DNA of 51,820 nt. Origin: a virus. Both the position numbers and the translations under genes were made by a program. The notes under the pieces were generated by a model. The model ran no database searches and was not told the DNA's origin. It worked only from the letters and a program-made list of their open reading frames with translations. The stretch is from positions 1 to 51,820 of IMG/VR virus record IMGVR_UViG_3300046811_000037. The stretch is one strand, 5' to 3'. This document shows positions 46,625 through 51,820 of this stretch, piece by piece (the stretch's first letter is position 1; every line of letters starts with the position of its first letter).

Positions 46625-46996
46625 ATGCCCCCACGTAAGCGTGTTGGAGATTTAACAGGTCTTGAGAATGAGAGACTTCAGAAGGAGAATATGGAGGAGC
46701 TTAAGAAGAGAGCTGCTGAAATTTCCCTTATGGCTGAAATCGTTGCTGAGGAGAATGCCGAGCCTGTTGACTATTCCGATGGCCCGTTGACTTCTGTGGT
46801 GAGTGATCTGGAACTCGGTGAGGTAACGCTTGACGTACCTACGCGTACGATCATTCCTTTAATTGATATAGAACAGATGACTTTCGGTGCTGGAAATTAT
46901 TATGATTTTGAGGCTGGTAGAAAGTATGTAGTAACCAGCGAACTAGCCAATCATCTAAAGGCCAAGGGGCTTATTAGTGAGAGTAACTACCGATAA
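46625..46996 (+). CDS. head completion-like protein, 123 aa
   Basis: A charged helical N-terminus and a C-terminal ~50 residues that fit the small domain seen after capsids (TRTIIPLIDIEQMTFGAG, KYVVTSELANHLKAKG). CTAGGAGAAT precedes the ATG. Likely a head-tail or neck component. Confidence 0.7.
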   Translation: MPPRKRVGDLTGLENERLQKENMEELKKRAAEISLMAEIVAEENAEPVDYSDGPLTSVVSDLELGEVTLDVPTRTIIPLIDIEQMTFGAGNYYDFEAGRKYVVTSELANHLKAKGLISESNYR

Positions 46997-47006
46997 GGGA
47001 TAATTA

Positions 47007-47462
47007 ATGTCAGGCAATTTTACGGATACAACTGATCGAGCTTTTTTGAACTGGATTACCGGGACTTCTCTAGGCGGATTTACTCCACCCGTTACTACTT
47101 ACGTAATGTTGCTTACTGCAGATCCAGCTCTTACCGCAACTATACCTTCTGATCCTACATTGGCAGAGCTTACTGAATTGAGCGCCACCGGCTATTCCCG
47201 TAAGACGGCCACGTGGTCTTCCTCTACTTCTCCGGGAACTGGAGGATTGAGTCAGATCACAAACAATAATCTGATCACCTTTGGACCATTTACGGGAGCT
47301 TCCGGATCCGGAACTTCCACAACGTTCGGAGCCTTGGTCAACGTGGTTTCAGGAACTTCTGGTGAGGTATTCGCAATATGGCAATGGGACAATCCAGTTA
47401 TTGCGCCACAGAATCAAGCGATTACTATTCCTATTGGTAAGCTTGTATTAACACAGCAGTAG
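47007..47462 (+). CDS. virion structural protein, 151 aa
   Basis: Starts with FTDTTDRAFLNWITG and contains YVMLLTADP and SATGYSRKTATW, a pattern of small beta-sandwich virion proteins in actinophages. Gly/Ser-rich, all-beta. Confidence 0.65.
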   Translation: MSGNFTDTTDRAFLNWITGTSLGGFTPPVTTYVMLLTADPALTATIPSDPTLAELTELSATGYSRKTATWSSSTSPGTGGLSQITNNNLITFGPFTGASGSGTSTTFGALVNVVSGTSGEVFAIWQWDNPVIAPQNQAITIPIGKLVLTQQ

Positions 47463-47468
47463 GCAGCT

Positions 47469-48293
47469 ATGACACTTAATATGCAGGATGTAATAGCCCG
47501 AGTCAGAATAGAACTGGGAGATACTGGAGCTCCATTCTCTGACTCATTTCTAGGTACCGGTTTGGTATCGCAATTCGATCTGACCGAATTCAACGTGTGG
47601 AATGTCAACGCGACATGGATTCAGAATCAGGCTCCAGTATTACTCGTTGCCAATACTGATTATGTTCTCAATACCCAAGAGGGAAGAATCTTTCTTATCG
47701 GCCCGTCGGCTCCTCTTCCACAAGGTGACAATCTGATTGTCTCCGGTTTTGCGGGAGGAATGTTCTCCGATGACGAACTTCAGGTATTCATCAACGATGC
47801 TGTTCTTCAGCATACTTTAGGCCGAACAGTAAAGACCAGATTTAGGGACTCCAGCGGCTTTATACGGTACGTAAATAATCCGATGGACCTTTCTAACCTT
47901 CCCGATGTGGAAGGCGTTCTAATAGCCCTTAGAGCCTCTGTAGAAGCCCTTTGGGCTCTGGCCACAGATGCTGCTACAGATATTGATATCTCTAGTGCTG
48001 ACGGAACTACTGTTCCCAGAAGTCAGCGATACCGTCAGTTGCGAGAACAGATTGACGGAATGACCGATAGATACAATCAGCTTTGCAACATGCTTAATGT
48101 TGGTCTTAACCGTATCGAAATGTCCAAGATTCGCAGAGTATCCAAGACTACTAATCGTCTTGTACCTATCTTTGCTGATCGTGAATACGATGACTATGAG
48201 CTACCCACACGTCAGCTCCCTCCAATCGATATTCAGAATCCGGACGATTCCAATATTCCTTCTCCCATTTTCGGGGGTATGTGGGGATTATAA
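47469..48293 (+). CDS. head-tail adaptor-like protein, 274 aa
   Basis: An alpha/beta protein after the capsid block, with DVIARVRIELGDTGAPFSDS at the start. That opening is common in phage connector or adaptor proteins. C-terminus is basic and Pro-rich. Confidence 0.7.
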   Translation: MTLNMQDVIARVRIELGDTGAPFSDSFLGTGLVSQFDLTEFNVWNVNATWIQNQAPVLLVANTDYVLNTQEGRIFLIGPSAPLPQGDNLIVSGFAGGMFSDDELQVFINDAVLQHTLGRTVKTRFRDSSGFIRYVNNPMDLSNLPDVEGVLIALRASVEALWALATDAATDIDISSADGTTVPRSQRYRQLREQIDGMTDRYNQLCNMLNVGLNRIEMSKIRRVSKTTNRLVPIFADREYDDYELPTRQLPPIDIQNPDDSNIPSPIFGGMWGL

Positions 48294-48320
48294 GTTATCT
48301 ACAGTTAGAGGTAAACCACA

Positions 48321-49061
48321 GTGGGTAGAGTTGGCTGGAAAGGTGGACGCTTTAACGTAGATTACGAGACCTCTGAAATATACAAGGGTCTCAGGGATTG
48401 GCAGCGTTGGACTGGTGACAAGGTAAATTACTTCAGATTTTACTATGACCAGTCCAGCGTTGATCCTGTGTACGGAGAAGCCAGTTCTCCTTTAGGTAAG
48501 ATATTCTTCGGACCTAATCTGGTCCCTGCTCTTCACGTCATTCACGTAGAGGGCGACAACCAAAATACTGACAAGGGTTTCTACTACAATGATGAACTTC
48601 ATGTCACTATCTCATTCGACCAAGTCAATCGTCTTGGTATACGACCGGATAGTTTAACCACTAATACGCAGTCCTATCTAAAGGACAGAGTGGAATACCG
48701 TGGAAAGATTTATCGTGTAAGTAATATTCAGATCCTTGGTCAGATTCAAAGAAAGCCTATTATCGTTACCATTGACTGTACTCAGCTACAGCCGGACGAG
48801 ATGGTGAACGACGTGCAGTTTGCACAATATGTAGGAAACATCAACAATATCAAGTCTCCTACAAACTATAGTCCGACAACAATAGATTCAATGAGTCTGC
48901 ACAAAGAGTTGCAGCAGATTCTTCCTACACTCAGAGATCCAAATCCTACTTCTGGATATGGTTCTCATGGTTACGGAGATGACGATTATGGCGAGCCTCT
49001 TACTCCACTACATGGTTACGGGGAAGACGGCTATGGTGATCACGGGTACGGTGGAGTATGA
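48321..49061 (+). CDS. head closure-like protein with Gly/Tyr-rich tail
   Basis: A GTG start. The first ~190 residues are beta-rich (RVEYRGKIYRVSNIQILG) as in stopper or closure proteins. The last ~40 residues are a low-complexity run of YG and GYG repeats with Asp and His, probably disordered. Confidence 0.7.
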   Translation: MGRVGWKGGRFNVDYETSEIYKGLRDWQRWTGDKVNYFRFYYDQSSVDPVYGEASSPLGKIFFGPNLVPALHVIHVEGDNQNTDKGFYYNDELHVTISFDQVNRLGIRPDSLTTNTQSYLKDRVEYRGKIYRVSNIQILGQIQRKPIIVTIDCTQLQPDEMVNDVQFAQYVGNINNIKSPTNYSPTTIDSMSLHKELQQILPTLRDPNPTSGYGSHGYGDDDYGEPLTPLHGYGEDGYGDHGYGGV

Positions 49062-50383
49062 CAATAACATTGCCCACGCATGGGGAGCTGAATTGGGATA
49101 CCACTCTCAATACTGCTCTTACTAGACTGGATTTTCAATCAACAAATCCTGACATATTTAATGTCAAGGATTACGGCGCCGTGGGCAATGGAACCACAGA
49201 TGACACCCCGGCTATCCGCAGTGCTATAAGTGCTGCGGTGGCTTGGGCCATCTCCAGTGGAACCTTTGATGCCACTGTGTTCTTCCCCTCGGCTGTCTAT
49301 CTTCTTTCTTCGGCTCCTGTCAAGGCAGGGTCTACTAAGGGAAATAGTCAGCTACCTCTTCCTCTTATCGCTACCACTGCCAATAAGGTAACTCTGCGAT
49401 TCCATGGGCATGGGGACATATCTCTCCCTCACTGGCAGCAGACTTCTCCCCAGAAGAATGGCGTAATCCTGAAGAGTACATATCAGGAAGCTATGGATAA
49501 CACTAATGGGGAGTGTTCCGTCCTTGGTGGTCCTACTCCCCAACAGGGTTATGCTCAGGGACTTACCACCCTATTCAACAATATGTGTGTAGTAATTGAC
49601 GGAATTCAAATTCTTACCAAGGATGACCACACCAATGGCTACATTTGTGGATTTGATTTCCGTGGAATGGCAGAAGCTCATGTCATTGCAGGTAGCGTGT
49701 TTACTGATCAGGGTCCTCCAACTATTACACATCCTGGCGGTTCTGGCTATGAGTTTGGATTGGCTATGCCTTTCCCTGCCAATAATGCGTACTGTAAGAT
49801 TGATGCTTTTGCAGTGGAAGGATTTACTTACGGAGCTTGGCTTACCGAGCATTGTATTGTTACGCAGATTACTGCTGTTTATTGTTTCGATGGGTTAGTA
49901 GCTATTGGTAGTTACCAGGGGTCTGGTTCTCCCCAGCACAATATGCTTGTTCTCTACGCATGTATTGAGGCTTGTACTAATGCGATTCTTCTCCAGACAA
50001 CTACTCGTGTAACGGTACTTCAGCTTGATGTGGAGAATATTACTGGTCTTCATGTACGCGATGTAGATGGAACTCCTTCTGGTTATATCGGTCTTACTGG
50101 AATCATTAGCAGTCTTGCGGTAGATCCGACCAACGTAGAAGTCATCTATATTGACTCCCATCCGGGAGCTACCTCAGCTCCTTCTATTCCTTCCAGTACT
50201 GTAGCTTTCCGTAATCCTAAATTCCGTAAGGCTGCCATTTATCTTACTGGTGGAACTGTTTCCGCTGTGGCTATTGATGGTGCAACCACTGGACAAACTT
50301 CTGGACTCTTTATTCTTCCTTCTGGAAAGAACATCACACTCACCTATTCCGTAGCACCTACTTGGACCTGGACACTTCTATAA
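49058..50383 (+). CDS. tail spike with pectate lyase-like beta-helix
   Basis: 441 residues. NVKDYGAVGNGTTDDTPAI near residues 35-55 is the start signature of phage tail-spike pectate lyase-3 beta-helices, followed by repeated short strands. It overlaps the previous gene by four bases. Such spikes degrade capsule or teichoic-type polysaccharides at the cell surface. Confidence 0.88.
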   Translation: MTITLPTHGELNWDTTLNTALTRLDFQSTNPDIFNVKDYGAVGNGTTDDTPAIRSAISAAVAWAISSGTFDATVFFPSAVYLLSSAPVKAGSTKGNSQLPLPLIATTANKVTLRFHGHGDISLPHWQQTSPQKNGVILKSTYQEAMDNTNGECSVLGGPTPQQGYAQGLTTLFNNMCVVIDGIQILTKDDHTNGYICGFDFRGMAEAHVIAGSVFTDQGPPTITHPGGSGYEFGLAMPFPANNAYCKIDAFAVEGFTYGAWLTEHCIVTQITAVYCFDGLVAIGSYQGSGSPQHNMLVLYACIEACTNAILLQTTTRVTVLQLDVENITGLHVRDVDGTPSGYIGLTGIISSLAVDPTNVEVIYIDSHPGATSAPSIPSSTVAFRNPKFRKAAIYLTGGTVSAVAIDGATTGQTSGLFILPSGKNITLTYSVAPTWTWTLL

Positions 50384-50398
50384 ACTGAGAGCGACACT

Positions 50399-51820
50399 AT
50401 GCCGATTACTGTACCTACTCGTGGGCAAGGCGACTGGGATGTTCCCCTTAATGCGGCCCTTAATACCTTACAAACAGAAATAGACACTGGAGATTTTAAC
50501 TCCAGTGTCTATACAGATACGCAGATCGTTGCAGAAATTAATCGTGCTAATACTGCTTACCTTGCCAAGTTAAATAATCTCAGTGATATCAGCAACGCTC
50601 CAGCAGCAAGAACCAACCTAGGTTTGGGAAATTCCGCTACCAAGAATGTGGGAACTACCGCAGGAACTGTAGCAGCTGGGGATGACTCTAGACTTACTCA
50701 CGCAGTTACCTCTGTAGCGGGCAGAATAGGGGATGTAACGCTCGTAGAGGCAGACATAGCAGGATTACCTGCCGACCTTGCTAGTAGGGCGTTAGACGCC
50801 AATGTCGTCCATTTGGCAGGAACAGAAACAATTACTGGAGCTAAGACATTCTCTATTGCTCCCACCGTTCCTTCCAACTCTTTTCCGGAAACAGCAGTGA
50901 CGAATCTTGTTTCCGATCTAGCATCCAAGGCTGTGGATTCTACAGTAATTCATCTATCTGGAGCAGAGACCGTTCTTGGTCAGAAGACATTCAGCCAGCC
51001 TCCCATAGTTCCCACTGATGCTTTTCCTGAGACAGCTGTGGCTGGTCTAGTAAGCGACTTGGCCACTAAGGCTGTGGATACGACTGTTGTGCATCTTGCG
51101 GGTACTGAGACTATTACAGGTGCCAAGACTTTTAGCACTGCCCCTATAGTACCTAATAATTCTTTCTCCGAGGCTGCTATCTCAGGTCTTACCGCTGATC
51201 TGGCCGCGCGTCCTTTGGATACTGTAGTAGTTCATAATACTGGTGCTGAAAATATTGATGGGGTAAAGACCTTTACCTCTTCACCTGTTGTACCTAGTAA
51301 CTCATTCCCCGAATCTGCAATTACCAATCTTACTTCTGATCTGGCTGCCAAGGTTCCCAACTCTCGTCAGGTTATTTCCGGAACCGGTCTAGCTGGTGGT
51401 GGGGATCTTACTGGGGACAGAACACTGTCTGTTCTCTACGGAACTACTTCGGGTACTGCTGCACAGGGAAATGATTCCAGAATTGTCAATGCTATTCAAC
51501 CAGGAACTTTATTCCTTAATGTAAAGGATTATGGGGCCACCGGTAATGGAACGACTGTTGATAGTACAGCCTTCCAGAATGCTATTAATGCTGCCTCCAC
51601 AGCGGGTGGGGGAACTGTATATGTTCCACAGGGGACCTACGTAATCAATGCTGTGTATCTGGCATCCAATGTAACCCTTGCTGGTGCTGGTATGGGCGCG
51701 ACAGTTCTTCTGTTGAATCCTGCTGCTACTCCCGGTACTGATGCCATTGTTATTCGTGTAGCTAACGGAAGTGCAACAGCAGCTTCTTATGTAACAGTAA
51801 GAGACATGACTATTGACGGC
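50399..51820 (+). CDS. tail fibre/spike, partial at window end
   Basis: Starts at an ATG 16 bases after the previous stop and runs open through the last base (474 codons seen). It contains about four copies of a ~46-residue repeat (VVHLAGTETITGAKTFS, then FPETAV..LVSDLA), then DYGATGNGTT, the start of a second pectate lyase-like beta-helix. The repeats probably form a trimeric shaft. Confidence 0.88.
   Translation, partial: MPITVPTRGQGDWDVPLNAALNTLQTEIDTGDFNSSVYTDTQIVAEINRANTAYLAKLNNLSDISNAPAARTNLGLGNSATKNVGTTAGTVAAGDDSRLTHAVTSVAGRIGDVTLVEADIAGLPADLASRALDANVVHLAGTETITGAKTFSIAPTVPSNSFPETAVTNLVSDLASKAVDSTVIHLSGAETVLGQKTFSQPPIVPTDAFPETAVAGLVSDLATKAVDTTVVHLAGTETITGAKTFSTAPIVPNNSFSEAAISGLTADLAARPLDTVVVHNTGAENIDGVKTFTSSPVVPSNSFPESAITNLTSDLAAKVPNSRQVISGTGLAGGGDLTGDRTLSVLYGTTSGTAAQGNDSRIVNAIQPGTLFLNVKDYGATGNGTTVDSTAFQNAINAASTAGGGTVYVPQGTYVINAVYLASNVTLAGAGMGATVLLLNPAATPGTDAIVIRVANGSATAASYVTVRDMTIDG

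Overview
The window is a large tailed double-stranded DNA phage, most likely of an actinobacterium and probably Streptomyces. Reasons: a protein resembling the actinobacterial DUF1876 family, an RNase AS-like exoribonuclease, a Ro/TROVE protein, a tRNA array reading all 20 amino acids, and a terminase-portal-scaffold-capsid block. The layout resembles the tRNA-rich ~130 kb Streptomyces siphoviruses. That placement is inference; no database was searched.

Layout. (1) 1-1082: three small + genes, a bidirectional terminator and one - gene. (2) About 1083-15250: a visibly more GC-rich block of small, mostly orphan genes, many with their own sigma70-like promoter (TTGAC[A/T], spacer near 17, TANNNT-like), often starting right at the stop codon of the upstream gene and often with a palindrome over the -10. 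It resembles a phage host-takeover or terminal-redundancy block. (3) 15203-16454: 1.25 kb without convincing genes but with short repeats and dyads. (4) 16455-20468: a - strand early operon with a HIT protein, RNase AS-like exoribonuclease, HAD phosphatase, HNH endonuclease and small zinc-ribbon proteins. (5) 20656-31503: a + strand array of about 31 tRNAs and one tmRNA-like RNA, interleaved with small genes, the endolysin and a Ro-like TROVE protein. Immediately before the Ro gene lie two RNAs folding like bacterial YrlA-type Y RNAs, with a circularly permuted tRNA mimic. (6) 31505-36566: RNA ligase, holin-like protein, metallophosphoesterase, MazG-like pyrophosphatase, KTSC protein and others; a short - strand membrane gene follows. 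(7) 36851-51820: terminase large subunit, an Acb2/Tad1-like protein, repeated decoration-like proteins, tail fibre, portal, scaffold, major capsid, head-tail connectors, a beta-helix tail spike and a second repeat-bearing fibre running off the window end.

How it fits together. The tRNAs, initiator-like tRNA, tmRNA-like RNA, RNA ligase, exoribonuclease and Ro/Y RNA module form an RNA supply, repair and quality-control kit. The small early proteins probably act on the host. The Acb2-like protein may sequester cyclic nucleotides of anti-phage signalling. The strongest candidates for something new are the Ro plus tandem Y RNA locus, the 79-nt tRNA-like domain of tmRNA with no tag region, the promoters carrying unlike palindromes, and two ORFs whose AUG lies one base beyond a tRNA 3' end.
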